NCBI RefSeq assembly: GCF_001425355.1
Contig: NZ_LMQN01000002.1
Location: forward strand, 221-64,220
Length of the DNA: 64,000 bases
Reading direction: 5' to 3'
DNA from: Chryseobacterium sp. Leaf405
Lineage (GTDB): Bacteria; Bacteroidota; Bacteroidia; Flavobacteriales; Weeksellaceae
Shown here one piece after another: positions 17,845-27,100 of this stretch. The position numbers and the translations under genes are program-made. How positions within the stretch are numbered: position 1 is the stretch's first letter; each line of letters opens with the position of its first letter. The notes under the pieces were generated by a model. The model worked only from the letters and a program-made list of their open reading frames with translations, ran no database searches and had not been told where the DNA came from.

Positions 17845-18300
17845 TTATCTGAAATTACTGAAACCTGTAACGATCATGCCTAAAATAGCCAGAATATAAA
17901 TTCCGATAAGAACGATGGTAAGAATCCCAATGAATTTATAATGTGATTTTAAATATTCAAATGATTTGGTAAGACTTGCCTGATTATTAGTACGCAAAGC
18001 CTCTTTCATATTCGATGCAAACTTATAAAGATAGTTGATCGGGAAAAAATAAAAAGCTGCTATAGCAAGATAGAATATAGAAAAAAATGCTCCGCCGCCC
18101 ATTGGCATCATGCTGTTGTAAGAACTCATTGATGCTCCAAATGCGAGCATTATTAGAGCGGCAAGTACCATAAATCCGATTCCGATAAATCCTAAAATCG
18201 CTAAAAAGGTAGTCCATTTTGCAGCTTCTGCGAGAAAAGTTTTTGCAGCGCCGTCAATTCTTAATTCATCAAATTGTTCGAAAGGTGATTTTGTTTCCAT
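17845..18300 (-). CDS. Small membrane protein (DUF5362-like)
   Basis: 151 residues. A hydrophilic N-terminus (FEQFDELRIDGAAKTFLAEAAKW) is followed by two adjacent hydrophobic helices (about 30-85), a basic loop, and a C-terminal hydrophobic helix (about 120-145). The layout reminds me of DUF5362 proteins of Flavobacteriia. No catalytic residues are evident. It is followed by a terminator and stands alone. Confidence 0.65.
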   Translation of the reverse strand: METKSPFEQFDELRIDGAAKTFLAEAAKWTTFLAILGFIGIGFMVLAALIMLAFGASMSSYNSMMPMGGGAFFSIFYLAIAAFYFFPINYLYKFASNMKEALRTNNQASLTKSFEYLKSHYKFIGILTIVLIGIYILAILGMIVTGFSNFR

Positions 18301-18358
18301 AGTTTATAAATTTTTCGCCAAAATACTGAAAATTATTTGATTCTTAAAAATTAAATTT

Positions 18359-20080
18359 TTATTTCAACTCAAAATAATTCAGATTAATGCCGTCATTTTC
18401 AAAATAAATCCTGATTTTATTTTCTCCTTTTTTAAGATTGATTCCCTTTGCAGAGACCGTTTTCCAGATGTCGTTTCCTCCTGTTGAGTTTAATGAAAAG
18501 ATTGCCAGTTGTTTTCCTGAAGTATCTTCAATTCTGATTTTTCCGGCGTTACTGCTTGCGTAATTAATGTCAAAGGTAAAAGCTCTGTCAACCTTTGAAT
18601 GGATGGTGTATTGCAGCCATTCTCCGCTTTCCGTTTTCCCGACGTAATATTGATTGTTTTTTGATTTATAAATATCAACACCATCGTTTCTCAATTGATT
18701 TCCCGAATTCCATTCAGATCTTTTCCCGGGATCGCTCACCCAAAGATTGATGAAATCTTTATCAAGATAAGCAGAACCCATTTTCCCCAAATCGTAATTT
18801 GTTGCTAAAATTTTCCCTGGAATTGTATGATTTTTAAAAGGTTTTGTAGAGTTATCTGTCGTTTGTCTGAACATCGCATCAATCACATCATTTTTAATTT
18901 CAGTATTGCTGAATTTATAATTTTCTGCGATCTGCATTAAAGCTTTTCTAGCGAATTCTTTTGATGGTTTTTCTCCTCCGTTTGTCCAGTAATCCAATAA
19001 TTTCTGATATTCCGGAGTGATTTTCACATTGGTAATTCCTGCTATATTATCGATTTTTTTCATAGGCCAGAAAGCGTATCCGATATTGTGTTTATCTAAT
19101 AACTGAATCAGTTCAGTAAACCAGACATTCGAGTTTTCTCCAGTTTCTCCCAGCCAAATTGGAATATTGTGTTTTTCTCTTAGATCTAAAGCAAATTTCA
19201 ATGTTGCATCATCATTATAATTCCAGTATTTGTGGAAACTAAATGCCAAATTGTCGTCCCAAAGCGGTATCAGACCATTGTAATTGTTTCCCCAGCCGTT
19301 TCCTTCAAGAAAAATGATGTGTTTTTTATCAACGGTACGAATGGCTTCTGTAATTTCTTTTTGAAGTTTCCAAAGCGGAGCATTCGACATTTCATCGGTT
19401 CCGTTCGGATTTTTTCCTGTGAAATTAATATTCGGCTCGTTGATCAGGTCATAACCACCGATCCAGGGAGAATCTTTGTATCTTTCTGCTAATTTTTTCC
19501 AAAGTGCAATGGTTTTTTTCTGATTTTCTTCGCTTTCCCAAAGTGATGGTTTCGACTTGTCATTATCAGAAATATTCACATCATTTCCCTGTCCGCCCGG
19601 AGCTGCGTGAAGATCCAAAATCAGATACATTTTGTTATCAGCGCACCATTTTAAAAGATTATCTGTCATTTTAAAACCTTCTTCCAACCAAGTGTTTTGT
19701 CCTTTTTTTGATTCTTTTTCAATTGGCAACGTGTACAAATTGTAATGCATCGGAAGTCTGATCGAATTAAATCCGGCTTTCTTTAAAAAATCAATATCTT
19801 GTTTTGTGATTCCGTTTTTTAGATACGCTTTGTAGAATTCATTCATTCCGTCTTCACCGATTAATTCAGTGATTTTTTCTTTGATTTTGTATTGCGGACC
19901 GGCAAAATCGGCAGTTTTCAGCATATAACCTTCCTGCAGCATCCATCCTCCCAAACCGAGTCCTCTCAACTGGATATTTTCACCTTTATCATCTACAATT
20001 TTCTGACCTTGTGTTTTTAAAAGCTGTGATGTCCCAAATTGAGACAATAAAAAAGCGGATAGTAGGATGGTTCTTTTCAT
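18359..20080 (-). CDS. Secreted GH5-family glycoside hydrolase with C-terminal carbohydrate-binding module
   Basis: 573 residues with a signal peptide of about 18. The catalytic TIM barrel spans about 25-390: GLGLGGWML, GFNSIRLPMHY, the acid/base Glu216 in LINEPN and the nucleophile Glu312 in LGETGEN. Residues about 440-573 form a beta-sandwich like CBM6, with KTESGEWLQYTI and the ending DGINLNYFELK. Enzymes of this family cleave beta-1,4- or beta-1,3-glucans or mannans; the exact substrate is not clear. It has its own candidate promoter and probably acts outside the cell on plant, algal or fungal polysaccharide. Confidence 0.9.
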   Translation of the reverse strand: MKRTILLSAFLLSQFGTSQLLKTQGQKIVDDKGENIQLRGLGLGGWMLQEGYMLKTADFAGPQYKIKEKITELIGEDGMNEFYKAYLKNGITKQDIDFLKKAGFNSIRLPMHYNLYTLPIEKESKKGQNTWLEEGFKMTDNLLKWCADNKMYLILDLHAAPGGQGNDVNISDNDKSKPSLWESEENQKKTIALWKKLAERYKDSPWIGGYDLINEPNINFTGKNPNGTDEMSNAPLWKLQKEITEAIRTVDKKHIIFLEGNGWGNNYNGLIPLWDDNLAFSFHKYWNYNDDATLKFALDLREKHNIPIWLGETGENSNVWFTELIQLLDKHNIGYAFWPMKKIDNIAGITNVKITPEYQKLLDYWTNGGEKPSKEFARKALMQIAENYKFSNTEIKNDVIDAMFRQTTDNSTKPFKNHTIPGKILATNYDLGKMGSAYLDKDFINLWVSDPGKRSEWNSGNQLRNDGVDIYKSKNNQYYVGKTESGEWLQYTIHSKVDRAFTFDINYASSNAGKIRIEDTSGKQLAIFSLNSTGGNDIWKTVSAKGINLKKGENKIRIYFENDGINLNYFELK

Positions 20081-20139
20081 AATAGTTTAATTATTTAAAT
20101 AATAGGGATTGTTTTAAGAAAATTAGTTCAATGTATTCA

Positions 20140-20167
20140 CAAATATATTTAAAAATTAATGAATCAA
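20140..20167 (-). promoter_or_regulatory. Candidate promoter of the GH5 gene
   Basis: On the minus strand TTG (20167-20165) is followed after 17 nt by TATATTTG (20147-20140), matching the Bacteroidota -33/-7 pattern about 60 nt before the GH5 start. Confidence 0.5.
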
Positions 20168-20175
20168 TAAAATAA

Positions 20176-20197
20176 AAGCGAGCTAATTAGCCCGCTT
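20176..20197 (-). terminator. Terminator after the oxidoreductase/membrane protein pair
   Basis: A near-perfect palindrome with arms AAGCG/CGCTT and GCTA/TAGC, one mismatch, is followed on the minus strand by a T-rich run. It overlaps the -33 region of the GH5 promoter without including its -7 box. Confidence 0.65.
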
Positions 20198-20211
20198 ATG
20201 AATATTTAAAT

Positions 20212-20691
20212 TTAATGTAAATAATATGAACTTATAGTTATAAAAAAACTTAATATGATCTGAGGAAATAATTTCTTTATTTCTGAATCTTTAAAATAAA
20301 AATAGCTGAGACCAATAAATAAGACAGCAGATATTACAATGCCTGTTTTGTCGATATAATTTGAAAAATCTTTAAGAACTACAAATTGCAGACAGGCAAC
20401 AATGATGAGTTCAAATATACTGATCAATAAAAGTAAAGTGCTGAAATAGTTTACCTTTTTTCCTTTTGTCAAATAAATACCAAATCCCGTTAGCCCCGCT
20501 AATCCTTTTATAATCGTAATGATAACGTTTCTGTAATGAGAAGATGATAATTGGACAAAAGTTTTATAAGGCTGATAAATGCTCTTCGTAATATTGTAAT
20601 CCTTCATAATAAATGAATAGCTTACATATAAACACATCAATGAGAGGTATAATAATACTACAGGAAGTAAATTTTCTTTTAAATTTTTCAT
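20212..20691 (-). CDS. Membrane protein of unknown function
   Basis: 159 residues with four hydrophobic helices (about 10-28, 55-73, 82-105 and 115-132) and a fifth at the C-terminus. The loops are short and there is no recognisable domain. The start codon overlaps the stop of the upstream oxidoreductase gene by one base (TAATG), so it is translationally coupled to it. A functional relation is possible but not shown. Confidence 0.6.
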   Translation of the reverse strand: MKNLKENLLPVVLLYLSLMCLYVSYSFIMKDYNITKSIYQPYKTFVQLSSSHYRNVIITIIKGLAGLTGFGIYLTKGKKVNYFSTLLLLISIFELIIVACLQFVVLKDFSNYIDKTGIVISAVLFIGLSYFYFKDSEIKKLFPQIILSFFITISSYYLH

Positions 20692-21656
20692 TAGTTATTA
20701 ATCAGTTTCATAATCTCCAAAGCTACTTTCAGCGCCTCGGTTCCGTCTTCTATGGAAACTTCCACATTTTTATCTTCTGTAATAGCATCAGCGAACGAAT
20801 TTAATTCATCTAAAATCGCATTATTTGGCTGAATATTAGGATATTCAAATAAAATCTGATTTTTTTCGCCTTCTGCATTTTCAATAATCATATCAAATGG
20901 AGTAGGATTTTCCGGTGCATCCTGCATTTTAATAACTTCTGCTTTTTTCTCTAAGAAATCAACGGAAACATACGCATCTTTCTGGAAAAAACGACTTTTT
21001 CTCATCGCTTTCATTGAAATTCTTGACGTCGTTAAGTTAGCAACACAACCGTTTTCAAATTCAATTCTTGCATTGGCAATATCCGGAGTTTTGCTTACTA
21101 CACAAACGCCGCTTGCATGAATATTTTTAACCTTAGATTTCGCAATACTTAATAAAATATCAAGATCGTGAATCATTAAATCCAACACAACAGAAACATC
21201 CGTTCCACGAGGATTGAACTCTGCCAATCTATGAATCTCGATAAACATCGGATTTTTAATATATTCTTTCGTAGCAATAAATGCTGGATTATATCTTTCC
21301 ACATGCCCAACTTGAGCTTTAATGCCTTTTTCCTGACATTTCTGAAGAATTTCTTCAGCCTGCTCCAAAGTTTGGGTTACGGGTTTTTCAATGAAAAAAT
21401 GAAGACCTTTTTCAATGGCTTTTAAAGCATAATCATAATGATAAAGTGTGGGCGTCACAATGTCCAACATATCAATCTGCTCAAGCAAATCATCAAAATT
21501 TTCAAAATATTTATATCCGAATTCGGCTTCTAATTTTCTTCCGTTTTCTGCATCTTTATCATGGAAACCCACAAATTCATATTTTTCCGACTGGTTCAAA
21601 AGTCTCAAATGAATTTTCCCCAAATGTCCGGCACCTACCAAACCTGCTTTTAACAT
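20691..21656 (-). CDS. Gfo/Idh/MocA-family oxidoreductase
   Basis: The 321-residue NAD(P)-dependent sugar or cyclitol oxidoreductase has the N-terminal Rossmann motif GLVGAGHLGKIHLR (about 5-18), the family motif FIEKPVTQT around residue 88 with the conserved Lys, and a C-terminal alpha/beta domain including DLMIHDLDILLS with the catalytic-type His. Members handle glucose, inositol or UDP-sugar substrates, and the substrate here is unknown. It is transcribed away from pcm and coupled to the membrane protein downstream. Confidence 0.88.
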   Translation of the reverse strand: MLKAGLVGAGHLGKIHLRLLNQSEKYEFVGFHDKDAENGRKLEAEFGYKYFENFDDLLEQIDMLDIVTPTLYHYDYALKAIEKGLHFFIEKPVTQTLEQAEEILQKCQEKGIKAQVGHVERYNPAFIATKEYIKNPMFIEIHRLAEFNPRGTDVSVVLDLMIHDLDILLSIAKSKVKNIHASGVCVVSKTPDIANARIEFENGCVANLTTSRISMKAMRKSRFFQKDAYVSVDFLEKKAEVIKMQDAPENPTPFDMIIENAEGEKNQILFEYPNIQPNNAILDELNSFADAITEDKNVEVSIEDGTEALKVALEIMKLINN

Positions 21657-21721
21657 AGCTGTATTAAATTTTTGTAAATATAAGAATTTTAGGTATTCGG
21701 TAAGAGATGATAGGTTTTAGG

Positions 21722-21752
21722 TTGACAAATATTGATTGTTTTTATACTTTTG
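21722..21752 (+). promoter_or_regulatory. Promoter of pcm
   Basis: TTG (21722-21724), a 20-nt spacer and TACTTTTG (21745-21752) give a full match to the Bacteroidota housekeeping promoter, 40 nt before the pcm ATG. Confidence 0.65.
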
Positions 21753-21791
21753 TAGAAACTATGGTGCCTGCAACCAAATAACTACCATCTA

Positions 21792-22445
21792 ATGACGCAA
21801 GATTCGTTTGTACATAAGGGAAAAAGAAAGATTTTAGTTGATTATCTCCGAAATAGAATCGGGATTTCAGATGAAAATGTACTTTCAGCAATGAATAGTG
21901 TCCCGAGACATCTTTTTATCGAAAGTATTTTTGAAGATTTTGCCTATGAAGACCGTGCTTTTCCGATTTTGGCACACCAGACGATTTCTCATCCGTCAAC
22001 AGTTGCCGAACAGTCTGAACTTTTGCAGGTAAAACAAGGTGAAAAAATTCTTGAAATCGGAACAGGCTGTGGCTATCAGACTGCTGTTTTATTGGCGATG
22101 AAAGCTCACGTTTACACAGTTGAAAGACAAAAAGATCTGTTTGATTTTTCTAAGAAAAAACTTCGTGAAATGAATTTCTATCCAAAATTTCAGAGTTTTG
22201 GAGACGGTTTTGCAGGACTTCCGACTTTTGCTCCTTTCGATAAAATAATTGTTACTTGTGGTGCTTCGGTTCTGCCGACGGAATTATTAAAACAATTAAA
22301 AGTTGGCGGAAAAATGGTAATCCCGTTAGGTCCGACCGATGAACAGGTTTTGTTCAGATTTACAAAAGTTTCTCCAAGTGAATTTGAAAAAGAAGAATTT
22401 GGTGCGTATAAATTTGTTCCGATGCTGGGAAATACGAATCAATAG
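21792..22445 (+). CDS. pcm: Protein-L-isoaspartate O-methyltransferase
   Basis: The 217-residue cytoplasmic repair enzyme uses S-adenosylmethionine to methylate isoaspartyl residues of aged proteins. The family signatures are HQTISHPSTVA before the SAM site, motif I ILEIGTGCGYQTAVL (about 85-99), the post-I region VYTVER, and IIVTCGA. The length matches bacterial Pcm. It has a well-formed promoter and stands alone. Confidence 0.95.
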   Translation: MTQDSFVHKGKRKILVDYLRNRIGISDENVLSAMNSVPRHLFIESIFEDFAYEDRAFPILAHQTISHPSTVAEQSELLQVKQGEKILEIGTGCGYQTAVLLAMKAHVYTVERQKDLFDFSKKKLREMNFYPKFQSFGDGFAGLPTFAPFDKIIVTCGASVLPTELLKQLKVGGKMVIPLGPTDEQVLFRFTKVSPSEFEKEEFGAYKFVPMLGNTNQ

Positions 22446-22602
22446 TTTATTAAAATAACGCATTCAAAAATAGAGACGGATTGGTTCAAATTAAAGAAAT
22501 ATATAAAGTCTCGCTTTTAATCTAGTAAGAATCTTTTGGTGAAATGGTTTACTTTTTGTTACCTCAAACTGTTGTCTAACGAGAAAATCAAACAAAATAA
22601 AC

Positions 22603-23580
22603 ATGAAAGTATTCGTAAATAAAAGAATTCCTGAAATCGGAATTCATATGCTGGAAGACGCAGGACTGGAGGTTTTTATTCCTGAACATGAAAACCTGTC
22701 GCATGAAGAATGGCTGAACTATTGTAAAAGTCATGATGCGATTTTGAGTGTGGGAGGCGGATTTAAATTTGATGCAGATTTTTTTATCGAATGTCCAAAT
22801 ATAAAAGCGATTGCCTTGTATTCTGTTGGTTTTGATCATGTTGATGTTCACGAAGCAACTCAAAAAAATGTCGCTGTGGGAAATACTCCTGACGTTTTAA
22901 GCAAAGCAACTTCTGATGTTGCATTTTTATTGATGCAATCGGTTGCAAGAAGAGCAAGCTATAATTTCGAAAAAGTAAAATCAGGAAATTGGGGAGATTT
23001 TGATCCGTTACATGCTTTGGGCCAGGAATTGTATGGAAAAACGCTTGGAATTTTCGGATTGGGAAGAATAGGCTTTGAAATGGCAAAAAAGTCAAAAGCT
23101 GCTTTTGATATGGATATTATTTACCACAACCGTCATCAAAATGAAGAGGCAGAAAAAAATCTTAATGCTAAATATGTTTCTTTTGAAGAATTAATCAGTC
23201 AGTCTGATGTGTTAAGTATTCATGCCAATTTTAAACCTGAACAAAATGAGCTTTTCAATAGTTCGGTTTTTGATAAAATGAAAAAGAATTCTATTTTCAT
23301 CAATACGGCAAGAGGCGGATTTCACAATCAAAAAGATTTATACGATGCATTGGCAGAACATAAAATCTGGGGTGCAGGGCTTGATGTAACCAATCCTGAG
23401 CCTATTTTTAAAGAAGATCCTATTCTGGAACTTTCAAATGTCTGTGTTCTACCGCACATTGGTTCTGCTACAGAGGAAGCTAGAAACGGAATGGCGAAGA
23501 TGGCAGCAGAAAATATCATTGCGGCTTCAAAAGGAGAAAAAATGCCAAATTGCGTAAATCCTGAAGTTTATACTAATTAA
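22603..23580 (+). CDS. D-isomer-specific 2-hydroxyacid dehydrogenase (glyoxylate reductase-like)
   Basis: 325 residues. The nucleotide-binding motif is GIFGLGRIGFEMA (about 149-161). It is followed at the end of the second strand by IIYHNRH, whose Arg/His in place of an acidic residue suggests NADPH preference, as in glyoxylate/hydroxypyruvate reductases. The substrate-binding VGGGFKFD loop, NTARGG and the catalytic His in LPHIGSAT are present. It probably reduces glyoxylate, hydroxypyruvate or a related 2-keto acid in the cytoplasm. Confidence 0.92.
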   Translation: MKVFVNKRIPEIGIHMLEDAGLEVFIPEHENLSHEEWLNYCKSHDAILSVGGGFKFDADFFIECPNIKAIALYSVGFDHVDVHEATQKNVAVGNTPDVLSKATSDVAFLLMQSVARRASYNFEKVKSGNWGDFDPLHALGQELYGKTLGIFGLGRIGFEMAKKSKAAFDMDIIYHNRHQNEEAEKNLNAKYVSFEELISQSDVLSIHANFKPEQNELFNSSVFDKMKKNSIFINTARGGFHNQKDLYDALAEHKIWGAGLDVTNPEPIFKEDPILELSNVCVLPHIGSATEEARNGMAKMAAENIIAASKGEKMPNCVNPEVYTN

Positions 23581-23633
23581 GTAAGAGTTGGAATCATTTT
23601 TGTCTTACCATAAACAACATTAAAAATAATAGT

Positions 23634-23933
23634 ATGATACCAGAAGATAACACCGAAGAACAAAGAAGAAAATTGGAAGAAATGGATTATAATCCGGGAG
23701 AAGATATTTTCAGCAGAGAAGAACATATTCCGTTAGACGGAGACGGAAATCCGATCATCAATCCTAATGAGGTAAATGATGAAATGCCATACGGATTAGA
23801 TATTCCGGGTGCTGAAGATGATGATAATTTTGAACAGATTACCAATCAGCTTCCTGACGAAGAAAACAGTTCTTACAGCAGAAGCGATAATGAAGATGAT
23901 CACGAAGAAGAAAATGATGATATTGTAAATTAA
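23634..23933 (+). CDS. Acidic, probably disordered small protein
   Basis: 99 residues, strongly acidic, with a low-complexity C-terminus (SRSDNEDDHEEENDD) and a conserved-looking N-terminal half (MDYNPGEDIFSREEHIPLDGDGNPII). There is no signal peptide or membrane segment. It follows the dehydrogenase by 53 nt and has its own terminator. From memory, similar proteins occur across Chryseobacterium relatives; the function is unknown. Confidence 0.75.
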   Translation: MIPEDNTEEQRRKLEEMDYNPGEDIFSREEHIPLDGDGNPIINPNEVNDEMPYGLDIPGAEDDDNFEQITNQLPDEENSSYSRSDNEDDHEEENDDIVN

Positions 23934-23955
23934 AACTTACTCACACCGAAATATT

Positions 23956-23979
23956 AACCTTACCTTAATCAGTAAGGTT
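23956..23979 (+). terminator. Terminator after the acidic protein gene
   Basis: AACCTTAC (23956-23963) pairs with GTAAGGTT (23972-23979) and is followed by a T run. Confidence 0.75.
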
Positions 23980-24066
23980 TTTTTGTTCATATTAGTATTA
24001 TAAATGATTGTTTGGTAATCATATAGATTTTTTACATATTAATTTAACATAAATAAATATTTATAA

Positions 24067-24098
24067 TTGAAAACTTAGCAAAAAAAGTATTAAATTTA
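24067..24098 (+). promoter_or_regulatory. Candidate promoter of the adhesin gene
   Basis: TTG (24067-24069), a 21-nt spacer and TAAATTTA (24091-24098) match the consensus except for the last base, 29 nt before the ATG. Confidence 0.35.
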
Positions 24099-24127
24099 TC
24101 ATTAGATAGTGATTAATAAATACGAAT

Positions 24128-27100
24128 ATGGTAAAGTTTTTACAATTTTTTTTCATGTTTATAAGTATTTTGGGTCTGTCTCAGATCCCCGTAAATGTGA
24201 AAGTGAAAGATGCTGCAGGAAATGAAAATTTCAATGTTACCTGTACCAATACTCTTGATGCAAACGGCTGTATAGCGCTTCATGTAGAATACCCTGTGCT
24301 GAAACACACGACAGGATACGAAGTAAGTCAGGAAACCTACAGTCCGCCTGTTGCAATGAATCAGGGAACTTCTCTGAATGCCAATTATGATGATCTTTTT
24401 TCAGCAAAGTTGGATCTGCCTTTCAAATTTTGCTTTTATAATCAGAATTTTGATGCGCTTGTTGTCGGTTCCAATGGAATGGTGACTTTTGATTTGGGTC
24501 AGCTGGGAAATATTAATTACCCTAACGTACAGTGGCAGAATCCGAGCACTAGTCTTCCCAAAAATTCAATTTTCGGGGTGTATCATGATATGGTTTTTTC
24601 TTCTGGAGATTCTTCGGAGATATATTATTCAACCATAGGAACGACGCCTTATCGGAAATTTGTAATCAACTTTTTCGATGGAAGGGTAGCAGGTTGTACC
24701 GACCGGTCTTCGTCACAAATTGTTTTGCATGAAACAACGAATGTAATTGAGATTTTTGTTGATAAAAAATTAACGCCTTGCCCTACAAGAAAATTCGAAA
24801 ATGCACTTATCGGAGTGATAAATAATGACGGAACGCAGGGAGTTTCGCCCGCCAGCAGAAATACTGGGGTGTGGCAGGCTTTGCAGGAAGGCTGGAGATT
24901 TAATCCACTTGGAAATCAGATTCAGCCGGAAGTAACATGGACAGATTCAGCGGGGCAGACCGTAGGAACGGGGATTCAGACGACTATTTGTCCTACACAG
25001 AATGAAACGTATACTGCAAATGTCAAGTTTAATATTTGTGTAAACACAGATTTGATCTTAACGGATGACTTTGCATTGACTTTTGATGCAACGTATCCCG
25101 CAGCGAAAAATTATATGCAGACCTTTTGTGGAAATACTTCCGTTAATTTAAATTTAAACAGCTTTCAGGCTAATCTGACTTCACAAAATCCTGCAAATTT
25201 CAACTTTAGCTTTCATTCGAGTTTGTTGGATGCACAAAATAATACGGGAGCATTACCGAATAACTTTACCCTGACTTCTAATACGGTATTATATGTGAGA
25301 ATTCAGAATCCATCGGTTCCTACTTGCTACAGAGTAGCGGTTTTGACATTAAATTTACTTTCTAAAAGTCTTCTTAAAAATATAATTGAACTTTGCGATA
25401 CCAATAACGATGGAGTAGAACAGAATTATACATTAAGCTTATTAAATTCTGAACTTTTTCCAGCAGGAACAACCGGAATTTCTTATCATGCAACTCAAAC
25501 TGATGCGCAAAATAATGTAAGTCCTTTAACAACGGCAAATATCACAACAAGCACCAGTCTTTGGGTAAGACTTCAGGACGGAAACTGTAATTATGTGTTA
25601 GGACCCGTAAATTTTCAGTTTAAACCGGGGGTAAACATCAATTCACCCATTAATTTTCCATTTTCCATTTGTGATATTAATGCAGACAATCAGGAAGCTT
25701 TTGATTTTCCATTAACGATAGGACCATTGATTACGACACAGACCGGAGCAACTTTTGAAGCATATAATACGTACGAAGAAGCATTCAGCGGAAACGGGAC
25801 GGTTTTAGGAACAATAAAAGAAGGAACTTACACAGTTTATATCAGAGTTGAAATTCCAAACGGATGTTTTGCAGTCGCAACGGTAAATATGAATGTTACT
25901 TTCACCAAAATTCTTGTTGATGAAAAGAACGAATATATTTGTTTTAACGGAACTGATGATATTACGATTAATTTAAACACACTTTCAGCAGGAATGTTGA
26001 TTGCTCCAACAACAGTTCCAGTTACCGAATTTTATGCAACATATGCCGACGCGACTTTCGGGACAAGTCCCATCAGTCCGAATCAGGTGATCACGACAGA
26101 CGGAAATTTTGTTACAAAAACTTTTTACGTTCGATTCGAAATTGCCGATGATTGCTACACGATTAGAGCAATTAATGTAAATCTGGTTCATCCTGTAGCG
26201 GTTCAAACCAATTTTACTGTTTGTGATTTTAATAATGATAATTCTGAAAATGTACAGCTGTCACAATTTTCGTCAGCCATTATCGGAACACAAACCGCAA
26301 CGACGACTTTCTATCTGACCTTAGCAAATGCGACGAATGGAGTAAGCCCGATTACGAGTGTGACGGTTTCAGGAACCCAGCAGGTTTTTGTTAAAGTTAG
26401 TTCTCACAATTGCCAGCAGATTTATCCGATAACGATAAGCTTAACATCAACTCCGGTGGTAAATTCTCCGGTGACAATCAATCTGAATAATATTTGTGAT
26501 AATAATAATGATAATGTTGAAGTTTACAATTTAACGTTGGCTCAACCACAGATCACTTCCAGTTCAAATGTGAGTTTTACCTATTATTTAAACTATAATG
26601 CTACAAACCATACTTTTTCAAATCAAATAACGGATCCGACTCAATTTGCGGTGCTGGCAGGAAGTGCAACGGTTTTTGTTAGAGTTAAATTTAACAATAG
26701 TGTATGTTTTTCAGCGGCTCAATTAAATATCAACATGACATTTTTACCTGCTGTTGTTTTAAATAATGCATTATTGGAAACATGTGATGAAGATTTTAAT
26801 TTAAGTGAAACATTTCAGTTAAGTGACGCAACTTCACAATTGTTTATTGCTTCTCAAAATACGTATGCGTTATCGAATATGACGATTTCATATTATAATA
26901 CGCAGGCAGAAGCCAATGCGGGAAATCCGGCTAATCAGATTGGAAATTCGATAACAACTAATATTTCCTCAGTTCAGGTTTGGGCAAGATTTCAGTCGAA
27001 GACAACAGGTTGTTATTCGGTGGCTCCCATTCAGTTGAATACATATTTTCCTCCTAAAGCCATCAATTCAACCATTACAGTCTGTGATGAAAATTTAGAT